Assembly (NCBI GenBank): GCA_030770545.1
Contig: CM061090.1
Coordinates: forward strand, 11,673,501 to 11,737,500
Reading direction: 5' to 3'
DNA: 64,000 nt
Origin: Macropodus opercularis
Lineage: Eukaryota > Chordata > Actinopteri > Anabantiformes > Osphronemidae
A program made the translations under genes and the position numbers. Below are positions 11,483 through 22,898 of this stretch, piece after piece; the stretch's first letter is position 1; each line of letters begins with the position of its first letter. The notes under the pieces were generated by a model. It had not been told where the DNA came from. It was given only the letters and a program-made list of their open reading frames with translations, and did no database searches.

Positions 11483-12345
11483 ATGGATGACATTAGAGCC
11501 CTAATGCCAGGAGCACAACAGTCCACAACCTCTGATAACTTGTGGCAAGCGTTTGGTGACTTCTTAGAAGAGACCAACAAACCCCCAGCTGAAAGTGGAT
11601 ATCGAAGGCTGCGTGTTTTTTCAGGGACACAACCTGTTCCAGCAAATGAGGAGCAGTTTGACCACTGGCTGGAGCAAGCATGGCTCATGGTGGAGTATTG
11701 AGAAGGGTGGCTAACTCAAAAGACACAGGTTAGTGGAAAGTTTAAATCAGGTACAGAACAAGCAGTGTACTGATTCTACGCACACAGAGATACCAGTAAG
11801 TGAGAACAGCCAGGACAGTGAGCTGAGAGCTTTAAGGAAACAGGTAGGTAGGAAAGTAACAACAGAAGCTGGACTGTTCCACCCAGCTAATGTCTTGATA
11901 GTGGAAGCCCCCACTAAAGTACGATCCCCTGCCAGATTCTCACAAGCTTGTGAACAGCAATTCTGCTATAGATGTGGAGAAAATGGGCATTTTGCATCTA
12001 AATGCTCTAATCAAGAGAATCAAAAATAGAGTGATTAAAAAGTTGATCCAAGCTCTTAAACTGTCTAAAGAAAGCCAACCTGCTACCATCACTTAAGGGG
12101 AAGACACTCACTGTACTGTGAAGAGAAGTCATGTGTCTACACCTGGAAACTCTGGGATACCAGAAGGTTTAGTCGGTCCACCTAGTACAGTACAGTTAAG
12201 AGTGAATGGACATCTCTGTGACATCATCTTTGAAGCGTGGTACCAAAAGAACCTGAGTGATGTTCCAATACAGCCTGTATCTGGCCTGGCTCTCTGTAGA
12301 TAGTTTACCCCTACCGTGGTGGTGGATTTAGAGTATCCCCCAGAA
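11483..12345 (+). mobile_element. Ty3/gypsy-like gag and protease remnant
   Basis: Three plus-strand fragments lie in order. 11483-11701 has RRLRVFSGTQPVPANEEQFD, a gag segment of the type also domesticated in PNMA/ZCCHC genes. 11733-12029 ends in a zinc knuckle, CYRCGENGHFASKC (C-x2-C-x4-H-x4-C). 12118-12303 has VGPPSTVQLRVNGHLCD, then jumps to LSDVPIQPVSGLAL, so the protease active-site loop is deleted. Stop codons separate the pieces. It lies antisense within the intergenic part of the minus-strand receptor cluster. Unit B keeps only the first bases, near 32276-32288, so the insertion predates the duplication and was later mostly lost there. Confidence 0.75.
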
Positions 12346-12694
12346 GCGGCTCTTGTTAATATGTGAGTCCATTGCCAACATCGTGTGAACCTACCAGATT
12401 AAAAAGAAACATCTGCTGTGCGTTTATGTTGGTGCTAATTAATACAAATGATGCGTTTTTAAATAATATCATGTTTAATCAGTAGTTGAGTTATTATTCA
12501 TTCACAATAATATAGGCTTGATGTGATCTTCATGTCCAAAGGCATTTTAGGAAATGGAGCAAATGTGTGTAATGTGGCAGACACGTGTAAAAGCAGGAAA
12601 AAAAACTCGCGGTTGCATCCTGACGCTCCAGTCTCCTCGTCCTGACTATGTGCCAGAGAGCATCTATTGCTGTGAGGAGGAGGCTGCGCTGCGT

Positions 12695-13788
12695 TCAAAG
12701 ACTGACTCTCTGTCTGGAGCAGCGAGACTTTAGGCACCAGCCAAGGAGCCCACACAAAATGGCCACAAGCAAAAACGCAAGTGTCGAGACGACAATGGTC
12801 CAAGTTGCCGAACCTTTGTCTTCAGCACAGATCTGTGTTGGCTACAGAAGAGGACACAAAAGAGACGATTAGTTAGATTATTATTATTATAGTTATTCAT
12901 CCCAAAGTGAAACTCAGGTTCTGCATTGTTCGCGATCTTAACACATGAAGGAGTGTAATAAAATAAATAGTTTTCAGGAGTAAGAAAGTCTGAACAACTG
13001 AACAAAACTGAACGTTTAAAATGTGACGCCAAAGGTGGTGACAGCACACACACGGACACACTCACACTCACTGTTGTACTTACAGGCTGCGTGCTTGCGT
13101 TAGTCTGAGCCCAGGTTTGCTTGTTGACCGTCAGTCTCACAGCAGCAACAAACTTCTCCCCCGTTTCATCACTAACGTAGCTGAAGTAATCTCCCGCATC
13201 CTCCACCTGAGTCCGCCTCACATCCAGAGACAGGTCTCCTTCTCTGTAGGCTTCGTGTGACATGGACACCCTCCCCTCGTAGCCGGCTCCATATCTGTCT
13301 TCACCCGAGGAGAAGCTGCGCTCAAACACAAGTTTCCCCCCGTGTTTCACCCACGTCACACACTTCGGGGGTTTGGCTCCTGTGTGATGGTTGAGCTGTA
13401 GTTTGGCCGCGTCTCCCTCTGTCACAGATGCGTAAGATGGAACCAGCACTTTCAGCTGGATGACTTCAAAACCAACCCGACTGTCGTCGCAGATGAGCTC
13501 ATACGTGCCACCGTCTGTGAAAACTGTGCGATTGAAGGAGACGGAGGGTCCTGAACTAACTCTGCCCCTGTAATAGTCATCAGGTTCCCACACACCTTGC
13601 CTGTGAACGGCCACCCGCCGGTCCGGTCCGGTCAGTCCGGTTAGAACCAGTTTGCCCTCAGCCGCCCTGCAACCTGCGGTTCCCGCAAAAGTGAACGACT
13701 TTCCTAAAATCACTTCCACGGAGCCTGCGAGGTCAGGGGCGTAAAACAGCAAGAGGAGAGATGCAAAGCAGCGCAGATCGTGCGCCAT
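12695..13788 (-). CDS. Two-Ig-domain type I membrane receptor (receptor 1)
   Basis: Exon 1 (13084-13788, 705 nt) holds the start ATG, a signal peptide (CFASLLLLFYAPDLAG) and two V-type Ig domains. It ends CAGCCT|GTAAGT. Exon 2 (12695-12841) starts after TTCTGTAG in the same phase. It encodes a short stalk, a membrane span (WTIVVSTLAFLLVAILCGLL) and a tail of about 13 residues ending in TGA; the total is 283 aa. Domain 1 keeps a Cys pair and the DGGTYELIC motif. Domain 2 has Asn and Ser where the family has the two core Cys (LQLNHH; GDYFSY). It is a surface receptor of unknown ligand. It has no tyrosine motif in the tail, so it would need a partner to signal. Its ectodomain exon has exactly the same length as that of the plus-strand paralog at 21118. 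A TATA-like box lies about 40 bp upstream. The family is unnamed; an immune role is inferred. Confidence 0.8.
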
Positions 13789-13826
13789 TGTGGAGCTTCC
13801 CCGGATAACCGAACAGTGACAGCGAG

Positions 13827-13833
13827 TATTTAA
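13827..13833 (-). promoter_or_regulatory. TATA-like box of receptor 1
   Basis: TTAAATA on the minus strand, about 40 bp upstream of the ATG, between the gene and a TG microsatellite. If it is used, the 5' UTR would be very short. Confidence 0.4.
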
Positions 13834-13835
13834 CC

Positions 13836-13838
<3 letters not shown>

Positions 13839-13877
<39 letters not shown>
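13839..13877. repeat. (TG)n microsatellite
   Basis: About 19 TG units, followed by a G-run, in the immediate upstream region of receptor 1. Confidence 0.9.
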
Positions 13878-13881
<4 letters not shown>

Positions 13882-13891
13882 GGGGGGGGGG

Positions 13892-13925
13892 GCTATTATC
13901 ACGCCACCCAAACGCCAGCCCACTA
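13892..13925. repeat. 34-bp direct repeat, right copy
   Basis: Exact partner of 10875-10908. Confidence 0.75.
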
Positions 13926-14340
13926 ACCGTATTTATTCTAACAGTATTTATTCTTGTTGTCATTAATGCATACCTGGGTGGAGCACACCTAGAGGTTTAG
14001 CTGAGAGGGTGTGGCTGCCTCACACATTTGCTGTTGACGCTTGAATCTAAGTGTTAAATTTATATTTCGGCCATATGCAGCTTGTGTGATAGCTGGGGAG
14101 AAATTATTCCAGTTTTCTGGCTTAGGGTGGCGACTGTTTTCTATTAGAGAGAGTTTGTCTGTTAGTATTTGGCCTTGCAAGTTACCATACGTCTTTGTGA
14201 CGGGATTCATAGTGTCAGCGCAGATTGTATTCTTTGAATACCGCCTCTTGACAGATGAGACAAACAGCCTTTTCTTTGCATTAAAATAATAATAATAATA
14301 ATAATTTGACCACTGCAGGTTAAATACCTGCATACCTTAG

Positions 14341-14486
14341 ATCCCTAGTGGCATAGGACAACACACACTGTGGATAACATCGTTGTGGGGCTTGGGGCAG
14401 TGGTCTTTGTGATCTGGAGAACTAAATGCCGCAGATACAATCCTAGACCCGAGGTTGGAGCAGTGGAAATTCTCAGTATAAATTAA
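14341..14486 (+). pseudogene. Orphan membrane exon of a receptor paralog, unit A
   Basis: After a CCTTAG acceptor, one frame encodes a hydrophobic segment (NIVVGLGAVVFVIW), a basic RTKCRR stop-transfer and a short tail ending at TAA (14484-14486). The same exon occurs in unit B at 32379-32524 and, more fully, in the third unit at 23817. No Ig exon precedes it in the plus orientation, so it is a remnant or an unused 3' exon. Confidence 0.6.
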
Positions 14487-14547
14487 ATTTGAAAAGCTGA
14501 AATCATTGTCTTCATAAGTTAAATTTGAACATTTTTGTCAGTCACCC

Positions 14548-14656
14548 AGCTCCCCTTGTAAAACTTTGAGCGACTCTCGTACATTATTCCACTGCTGTTG
14601 AACTGTATCTCCAGGTGCAATCAGCGCATGTTGAGGATTTAAACACAACAGTCGCT
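14548..14656. repeat. Dispersed LTR-like fragment
   Basis: About 110 bp similar to 30410-30526 (CTCCCCTTG, AAAACTTTG, GTATCTCCAGGTG and AATCAGCGC in the same order, ending in A-rich ACACAACA). It is repeated in unit B near 32585. In the 30-kb copy this block follows an AATAAAAAG and ends AACCCAACA, as an LTR 3' end would. Confidence 0.5.
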
Positions 14657-15440
14657 TTTGACTTTTTCTATATTTCATAAAAATGTAATATTTTAATTGT
14701 AATTCATTGATTGGTTTTCTATTAAAACGCTTGCTCAGTGTGGGATTTGCTGTGTTTTTTGCTGTTTAAGGTCTTAGATTTTGCCTTGTAAAGTGACTTT
14801 TCTGTTGATATATATATATATATATTTACATAAAACATGACCAAACACTTTTATGAAACAACTATAAAATAATATTTGATCTACAATCATATAATCAGAT
14901 TCCGGTACAGTTATCTGATAAACTATGTGCAAGCAGACTAGTTAAAACAAACTAAGCTAAACAAACACTAGAAATGATCATGAACCACAAAAAGTAGTTA
15001 ACGCTAAATCTTTCAAGCTTCTGACTTCTTCGTTGAGTCTTGTTGCCTCAGTGATTTGGACGTAATGTGATTCTACAGTTACATTTTTTAAACATATAAA
15101 CCCATTGTTGTTCATTGTTAGTTCAACTTAGTTGTCTCGTTGAGTTGTGTGTCTTTGTTGCTCACGGAAAACCTTTCATAACCAATTTAAACAACGCCTG
15201 GGTTTTCACGCCTCGGGCGTTTGATCTATTTGTCTATCAGGCGTTTTTCTCTCAAGGGCTGATGCTCGTCGTTCAGTCAGAGCTTAATGCTTCTAAAGCT
15301 TCAGTTTCCAGCGACTGATGGACAAGTTCAACTAGAACAAAGTCAAGCGTCTGATCTCAACCTACTCCCGTTTAAGACACGAATACGTCTCCTAACAGGT
15401 TTCAGCTGGGGTTTGATTTAAGGGCTGAATAGGATTTGTT

Positions 15441-15815
15441 AATATATTCTGTTAAATGAAAGTCTCACCTATTTAGATTCATTCGGATTTAATTAATTTA
15501 AATTATTATTTAAATTACATTATTTAAACGTGTAATTAGCAGCTTTGGATGGAAGGACTGACCGATGATGCTGAGGACAGATTAACCAGCTCTCTGCACT
15601 TAAAGAGTTGGGTCTTTAATCAAAGTACTGCTGAGTTAACGCGTCACGTGTTATTCAAAGAATATCGTCCCTGTAGAAAATAACTGGTGGAAGGACACAC
15701 ATTCAAACTGCAGTGGTGCCATCACACAGTAGCTACAAGCCTGGAGTCTGACAGGACAAACTTCAGCCACAAAGTTCTGTTTTAGTCAGGACTCATCCAA
15801 CACCACACAAGCGTT
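15441..15815 (+). repeat. Long inverted repeat, left arm
   Basis: The reverse complement of this stretch occurs at 20433-20792 with few mismatches and a roughly 20-bp indel. A direct copy lies in unit B at about 33530-33910. The arms are 4.6 kb apart. Confidence 0.8.
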
Positions 15816-16049
15816 AGACTAACAGCTCGACAAGAATGAGCCACGAAGACAAACTGAGTCACCATCTGAAACACGAGCAAACATTTCGACGTGCATTTAA
15901 ATTGCTTTGTACAGTATCGCAGGTTTTCTTCTAGAACATGTTGATCTCATTCGTTTTGCTGCATGTCAGTGACGTCATCTTCATCAGCTTTAATTTGCTA
16001 TCATTGAATAGTCCACTAGAACTAAAACGACCGTTTACTGGGAAAACAA

Positions 16050-16075
16050 CAACAACAACAACAACAACAACAAAT
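16050..16075. repeat. (AAC)n microsatellite, short allele in unit A
   Basis: About eight AAC units. The paralogous site in unit B (34131-34192) has about 20. Confidence 0.9.
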
Positions 16076-17029
16076 CAGGTGCATCACTAATTAAATTCCG
16101 ATTTGAAAACGACCGTCTCCAAAACCCGTGGGACGCCTGCGCTCACATCTAAATAACCTGCCACGCTTCAAAGTGGTTCACTCTGAAGAAGAGTTCAGAC
16201 AGTGACAGGATCGAAGTGATGAAATATAACCACGTACTAACTAATACACTGAAATACGTGCAGCGTTTACAGCCTAATCTGTGAGCCTCCACCCTGCACA
16301 CAGGCCCTACAGGCCCGACGTCATGCGTAAGTGAGACGAGGCTCAACTACAACAACCCTTCAGGAGCAGTTGTCTTAGCAGTTGTCACACTGTTACCTTT
16401 TAACAATAGGCTTAACTGGCAGAGAAATTAGCCTTTAAACGCACTTGACCAGCAGTGATTTCATGACTCAGAGCAGAGAACTATAATTTATTCAGGAATG
16501 TTCAGTCAGAGAGGCCTTAAGGGCTATTAAATAAAAGCGAAACATAGGAGCTCAAGCAGGCTGCGCTTATCTGTTTAATTTAAAATTAGATTGTCATTTA
16601 ATATATACAACTACAAGTAGACAAAGGCCTGACGGCGCAGTTTGCATGTGTGGTAACAGCTCACACGCTTCTGCTTCGTCTAACAGGAAAGTGACAGAGA
16701 CTCTCGTGGTCTAACCAGCAAAACCAATGGTCACTACTCGTCATATCTTATCCTGCTTAACAGTAACATCCTGAAGCCATCGCATCGTCTCTACTCTGAA
16801 ATGTGATCTTACTCTGTGATTCTCTCTTTTATTCGTCAGGAACAACGTTTTCGGTTGTTGTTCGTGTTTTGTGTTTCGCTTTCCCGAGGTGTGTCCACAA
16901 ACAGGACATATGAGAAATATGTTAACCTGCAGCTTGTTTGGTGCATTTCACACAACGTCCTCTTAATGTGTCCTCAGTGTTTGTGTCCAGACCTGGCTTC
17001 AAAAAAAGTTCGAGTCTCTGCGTTGTTAA

Positions 17030-19326
17030 CACTAGAAGTCCCAGAGATTTCTAACCCTCCTTTGGCCAAGTGGATGCTAACTGGCTAGTCTTTTGGCTAT
17101 CATTAGCATCAATTCATGTGTAAATAAGGTCATTACCTGAGCAATCTGCAGGGGGTTTGGGGGGGTGTGAGTGAATGGTTGCTGGTGGCTTGTTTGTATG
17201 CGTGGGGGAGGGATGGCTGCTAAAAGCAGAGAACTTGTTTGACCAGATTTCCCCCGCTTTGCTGCTCCTCAACCAAAAAAGAGCCTGTTTGTGGACTGAC
17301 CTGACAGAGACAGTGAAAGATGGCACAGTGTGGCATGAAGAACAGGTGGGGACGCGTCTCCCTTTCACCCCAATCAAAGCGTATGCTGCAGATGGAGAGC
17401 CAACGGCTAAGGCCAGGAAAAGTATCTCGAGTCGCCTTCAGAGCTTCCTGTGTTTCATCATCATCATGTTCATTGACATGCTTCATAGCATTCAAGAATA
17501 GACTATAAAAACATGCACAGGAAGATGTTCATGGTCCTCCCTGAACTAATGGCATTTATTGCAATTGTCATATTGCGGGTGATTACCAAAGTTCCATCAC
17601 GTAGTACCTTGGTAATGGTTGCTGGTGGCTTGTTTGTATGTGTGGGGGAGGGAGAGCTGCTAAAAGCAGAGAAATTGAGTCTCCTGGATGAATGAGAATC
17701 TTCACAGACTTGATTTACCATTCAATTCTTCATTCATGAATTCAATTCATTCTCACATTGGAATATAGGGTCTTGCCCAGGTATAAAAAGATATGAATTA
17801 ACACATCTAATTGCACGCAGCTTGCTCTCAGATGAGAGGTAATTCCTTTTGTACTGAGGTGGATAAAATCTCACTGCACATAGCCTACTACTTCAGTGCC
17901 CTCAAGAATTCTGTGGTGTACGAACCTCCTCTCCAAGAAAAGAAAATGCAGAGAAGACTCACCACACAGCAGGCCTTGGAAATGAACCTGAGTGAAGTAA
18001 ACCCTTGCGACTCAGATGGAGAAGACATAGAACTTCAGCCGGATTCAGACTCAGAGTCTGATCTGTCTTCAGGTTAGGTTTCATTTCATATTATTTCCTA
18101 TTTCATTTGAAACCAGTAAGTGGAAAACACCAAAAAAGAGTGGAGTGACATAAATCATTTGTCACCAATTGCATCACGTCCTACAACCCTGGTCTACATA
18201 TCACCGTTGATGAACGGCTTTTCCCGTCAAAGACTCGCTGCTGTTTCCTGCAGTATATTGCAATTAAACCTGACAAGTTTGGGATCAAGTTTTGGGTGGC
18301 TTGTGACCTAAAATCCAAGTACATTTGTAACGTCCTCCCATATCTTGGCAAGGATCCTAGTCGTCCCAGTGGAGAGAGACTGACTGAAAATGTAGTGATG
18401 AGGCTGATGGAACCATTCCTGGACAAGGGCAGAAATGTTACCACGGACAATTTCTTCACATCGCTGTCACTTGCGCATAAACTTCTTAGCCGGAAAACTA
18501 CGTACTACGCTGACGGCGTATGCGCCCAAACGGAAGAAGACCGTCTACATTCTTAGCAGCATGCACAGCGTGATTCAGACTGATAAGACCACCAAAAGGA
18601 AGCCAAACACTGTCACCCTTTACAACACCACAAAGTGCGGCGTGGATGTGATGGACCAGATGGTGCGGGAGTACACTGTCCGCACAGGGACACGGCGCTG
18701 GACAGTTGCCGTGTCCTATAACATGATTGACATGGCAGCACTGAATGCACATGTGCTGTATCAAGCAGGCACCAGAAAGACGGGTGGACTTCCTGGTGGA
18801 GCTTGCAAGAGAGTTGGCTAACTCTCATATGTGTGCGAAGAAGGCAAAAAAAGAACAATTGCTTGGAAACAACCCTCCACACCAAGCCCTGGAAAAAGAG
18901 CCACGTGTCAGGTCAAACACCACTGCAAGAACAATCATGCCACTGTGCGATGTGTTCACTGCTACAGATACACATGTGGTAAATGCAGACGGGAGATACA
19001 ATGGCAGTGCCAGGATTGTGCGTGATTGCTGGAATGTACTCACAAATATGTGTACAAATGGTTGGTTTCTTTAATTCATTTTGTACTATTTTTATCAATA
19101 AATCTTTGCAACAAAGGAAAAAAGCATGTGGTGATTTCTCCCTAAGATGCAAAGTGAAACACAAGTTTCCTTGAGGTGGCTCAGCATGGCCCCACGTCTT
19201 TTACATAACAAAAGCAATCGTTCACAGCTGATTAAGGGTATTAGCCCAAAGCCTTCGAGCCGATCGGCTCGCCGGCGGGTTTTATAGGTAGAAAAGCCAA
19301 ATGGCTCATCTCTGGGACTTCTAGTG
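17030..19326 (+). mobile_element. piggyBac-superfamily element, copy 1
   Basis: The 2297-bp element is bounded by TTAA target duplications (17026-17029 and 19327-19330) and inverted ends CACTAGAAGTCCCAGAGAT. It contains a subterminal direct repeat (about 17172-17236 and 17612-17678) and a damaged transposase. The paralogous site in unit B (35099-35102) has a single TTAA with matching flanks, an intact empty site. Copy 2 (26615-28911) is colinear without indels. Confidence 0.95.
17946..19025 (+). pseudogene. piggyBac transposase, internally deleted and frameshifted
   Basis: An acidic N-terminus (17946-18077) is followed, after missing sequence, by the catalytic core. VDERLFPSKTRC lies near 18208, NVTTDNFFTSL near 18436 and GVDVMDQM near 18641; these carry the three Asp positions expected of a piggyBac DDD transposase. 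A frameshift near 18500 breaks the core and another change follows near 18780. The C-terminal cysteine-rich zinc-binding domain (CVHCYRYTCGKC) ends at 19025. Much of the N-terminal half is deleted, so this copy cannot make a full enzyme. Copy 2 has the same lesions, which shows that both were moved by an enzyme made elsewhere. Confidence 0.85.
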
Positions 19327-19499
19327 TTAAACAACCAGAGCCGCTCACTGAAGCTGATCCTGTTAAACAAACACTCAGATGAGGTTGTTGTCTGCTGCCA
19401 CTAAGTGTCACTGTTTATTAATATTCAGTCTCACTTGTCGTTTACTGTATAATCTGGTTTGCCAGTGGACAGTTAGTAACAGTCTCATCAGAAGCTACA

Positions 19500-19583
19500 A
19501 TGTCGCGCATCCTTCTCGTCCTCGCAGCTTTTCTCCTGGCGATTTTGCTGCGTAGCGTAATTCAATTAACTGAAACAAATTAA
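19500..19583 (+). pseudogene. Truncated receptor start (signal peptide only), unit A
   Basis: The upstream sequence and first 12-13 codons match the receptor at 21118 (MSRILLVLAAFLL). The sequence then diverges abruptly and stops after 28 codons. Unit B has the same relic at 35279-35362. It is a broken duplicate that kept the promoter side of the gene. Confidence 0.75.
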
Positions 19584-20432
19584 CAATAGAAAGTACACAC
19601 CATGCCAATAAATGATCAAACATTTATAGTAATTAGGAACATTTAACATACTAAGAAATACCACATGATAACTTTATAAGCCCATACAACCAGTAAATCC
19701 AGGGACAGAGCAGAGTGAATTACTAGAATCCACACATTCCCTAAATGTTGAAAATGAGAGCAGTTTCCACAGTGGTGACTCGGAGCAGTTAACATTGCTC
19801 TTGTTAATATGTGAGTCCACTACTGAGCGCGTCCAAAGACAGAGATGACCTGGACTAGAACCCGCCTCAAACTGTTCTTGCTTTCATCTCAGCCATCACA
19901 CAAGCTGTATATGGATCTTTTGTTCTCATCCAGTGCTAAACACACATGGACTTGTCTGAGGACACAGTATCTGTAGCCCCTTCGCTGAAGAAGCACCAAA
20001 TATGAAAATGCAAAGCAGCTACAAGCAAAACAAACAAATGTTTCTGTCCTCCAGAAATATTTTCCACTAGAATGTGAGTCACTGGGTTTTAGTGTATATT
20101 AGTGACTTACTTCTCAGATGAGCTTCAGAACAGTTATGGGGCCAGAAATATGAGCCAGTGTGAAACTGTGTCCACCATGTTTTAAAGCAGATATAGATCA
20201 GTTGTACAGTCACTTAAGTCATTTGTGTTTCACTGTGCAGGAAGCTGGTAATAATGCAGATGTATTTCACTTTATTGTTCATTTAAAGGCAACAACACAC
20301 ATTGTGCCTTGTTTTAAGGACTTTCCTCAGAGTCTCAGTCGTCGTTGACAACCTTGCCCACACACACAAGCTCCTGGGCTCAGGTCACAGTGACTCATTC
20401 TTGCAGCTGGTTTGGCTTTTATGGAGCATCTG

Positions 20433-20792
20433 TTAGTCTAACGCTTGTGTGGTGTTGGATGAGTCCTGACTAAAACAGAACTTTGTGGCTGAAGTTTGTC
20501 CTGTCAGACTCCAGGCTTGTAGCTACTGTGTGATGGCACCACTGCAGTTTGAACGTGTGTCCTTCTTCCACCAGTTATTTTCTACAGGGACGATATTCTT
20601 TGAATAACACGTGACGCGTTAACTCAGCAGTACTTTGATTAAAGCTGGTTAATCTGTCCTCAGCATCATCGGTCAGTCCTTCCATCCAAAGCTGCTAATT
20701 ACACATTTAAATAAATCCGAATTTAATTTAAATTAATTAAATCCGAATGAATCTAAATAGGTGAGACTTTCACTTAACAGAATATATGAAGA
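20433..20792 (-). repeat. Long inverted repeat, right arm
   Basis: Reverse-complement partner of 15441-15815. Unit B lacks it. Confidence 0.8.
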
Positions 20793-21117
20793 CATATTGC
20801 TCCTCAAATGTTAAAACTTCCTTATACACCATTTTCCTCATGCGACTCAGGCCGATGTTACAGTGTTTACTATTGTTGTAATTAATGCATAACTGGACGG
20901 AGCACACCGAGTGTTTTGCTAAACGGGTGTGGCTGCCTCACACATTCGCTGTAGATGCACTGAAGCGGATCCTGAACTGATGTCGGAGGAACTGCACTTG
21001 TCACATTCTGCGGGAATGTGAGGGGAAAAGAGGCCAATGGGGAGTGGCCACCAGCTGAGCAACGTGAAACTGGTTTGTGCCGGTGGACAGTTATTAACAG
21101 TCTCATCAGAAGCTACG

Positions 21118-22158
21118 ATGTCCCGCATCCTTCTCGTCCTCGCAGCTTTTCTCCTCTTGGTTAGTTTTTTATCTATTCGCGCATCTGGAGAAGTTGCGGC
21201 TGTGGGAGATTCCTTCAAACTATCGGTCCCGTCTCAGGCTCAGTGCGCGCAGGATAAAAACTTGGAGCTTTTTCATTACGCAGGTGGCACCTTGGTTCGC
21301 TTAGCGCGCCGTGAATCTGGCGTCTGGGAGGAAACGACGCAGAGGGTAAATTACGCAGACTCGGCTCTAGTCTTATCGCCCGTAAACTACAATGACAGGG
21401 GATTGTATGAGTTCATCTGCACAGACGGGGAGACTGTGAGACTCCACCTGGAAGTGGTTGACCCGAGAAAGTTCAGCGTGTCTGAAAACGACAAGGTGCA
21501 TTTTCCGTGTCACGCTGTTACTGAGGGTGAAGACGTCAAATCAGTGACGTGGAAGAAAGGAGGGAAAGTTGTGGTCAGAGTGAATCTAACCTCCAAGAAA
21601 ATCACGTACGCACTAGAGTTTGACCTGAGGGTGTCTTTGCCATCTAACTGGTTCTCAGAGGGGGACTTCACACTAACTCTGGACCGAGCTCAGCTACCGG
21701 ACCAAGGTGATTACATTTGCTACATCCAGGGTAAAAACGGGGAGAAGCGCAGAGACCCTGATGCTGCGAGGCTGATGGTCCAGAGCATCCAGAATCAGAC
21801 CAGCTGCCCGGAGCCTGGACCCGTGAGTAGCAGCTACATCAGGCTCCCAGTCGTCGTCTGTCTATACAATATAATGTGATATAATATAATATAATGAACT
21901 AATGACAGTTTGTTTGTTTGTTTACTCCATAAGAGCCCTACAGACAAAGCAATGGGCCAACAGAGTGGACACCACACAGCCTGGGTTGTCACATCCATCG
22001 TTGTGGCACTTTGTGCAGTGGCTTTTGGAGTCGGATGGTGGATTAGATCCCACAAATCTCCTCCTGGACCCGATGGTGGAGAAGCTCAAGTAGAGACACC
22101 ACTTGTCAGTGTGAACAATTCTAGTTCGTCAGCTAATGGGGCAGCATTAAATGGATGA
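21118..22158 (+). CDS. Two-Ig-domain type I membrane receptor (receptor 2, unit A)
   Basis: Exon 1 (21118-21822, 705 nt) encodes a signal peptide (ILLVLAAFLLLVSFLSI, about residues 1-24) and two V-type Ig domains. Their Cys pairs are 43/101 and 131/201, with RGLYEFIC and QGDYICY at the second Cys of each. It ends GGACCC|GTGAGT. Exon 2 (21934-22158) starts after CCATAAG and continues in phase with a short linker, a membrane span (AWVVTSIVVALCAVAFGVGW, about 251-270) and a Ser/Asn-rich tail of about 38 residues with no tyrosine; the total is 309 aa. Likely N-glycosylation sites are NLT (156) and NQT (226). The ATG at 21118 is preferred over the in-frame one at 21037 because it starts the hydrophobic signal peptide. 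A CCAAT box lies near 21032 and a poly(A) signal follows. Both Ig domains in one exon is unusual. The ligand is unknown and an immune role is inferred. Confidence 0.85.
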
Positions 22159-22271
22159 TTTGTACTCTAACGCTTTGTATGTTTGCTAGAATTGTGTTTT
22201 TTTCCTTCGACATCATGTTTGCTTGCTTCTGCTGTTTTTGCTGTAAATCACATCTAATGTAACGTCTATTC

Positions 22272-22277
22272 AATAAA
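22272..22277 (+). terminator. Poly(A) signal of receptor 2
   Basis: AATAAA 114 bp after the stop codon. It is conserved in unit B at 36936-36941. Confidence 0.7.
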
Positions 22278-22611
22278 TCATGTAAATGTTTACTGGGCTG
22301 TGTGTTCATCCTTCAGGTTTCAGGGGAGGCTTATTAATAAAACCGTGTGGAAGCAGACATTGACTAAACAGTAGCCTGATACTGTGGTGTTGGCTCCTGG
22401 AGACTTCATTCACATGTGTCCTGTCTGTGATTCGGCCCCTCCCTCATCCTCTCAGTCAGTCATAGAGCTGTTTCTCACAAGGTCATCATCACATCCATAA
22501 AGCCGTTGGTTCATTTGCGATTCAGCATAAAGGGATCATTACGTGACCCCTCTGACCTCAACCAATAGCTGTATCACATACACTCACACACAGAGAGAAG
22601 AATAGTGCACT

Positions 22612-22898
22612 TCTTCCTTTCTACAGGCCAGAGATCATCCAGTTACGTTTTTCTGACACACATAGTGTGTTTGGATAATTTGTCTTTCATTGCTTTGTTT
22701 GTTGAACAATCCCTTTTGAGCCCTTGGGCTCATGGGTCATGTTTGTTTAAGCTTCTGACTTCTGATCTGGACGTGTTTGTAATGTGCTCCTGCAGATGCA
22801 TTTCTATCATTTTATCCACCTCAGAGTTTGACATGAACTTTAACACACTAAATACTATGTCTTCCTTTCTACAGGCCAGAGATCCTCCACTGACAGTA
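22612..22898 (+). repeat. Internal duplication downstream of receptor 2
   Basis: TTTCTACAGGCCAGAGATC occurs near 22618 and again near 22866. The second copy runs into CTCCACTGACAGTAAGT, so it looks like a tiny 3' exon with acceptor and donor. Unit B has one copy near 37288. No ORF supports its use. Confidence 0.4.

Noticed and set aside
12498..12803. 101-codon minus-strand frame over the receptor 1 membrane exon
   Set aside because: It is a different frame from the one delivered by exon 1; the correct frame gives the hydrophobic span and a stop at 12695.
10157..13788. Joining the 10.1-10.6 kb exons directly to the receptor 1 Ig exon
   Set aside because: The exon phases are 0 and 1, and receptor 1 has its own in-phase membrane exon at 12695-12841.
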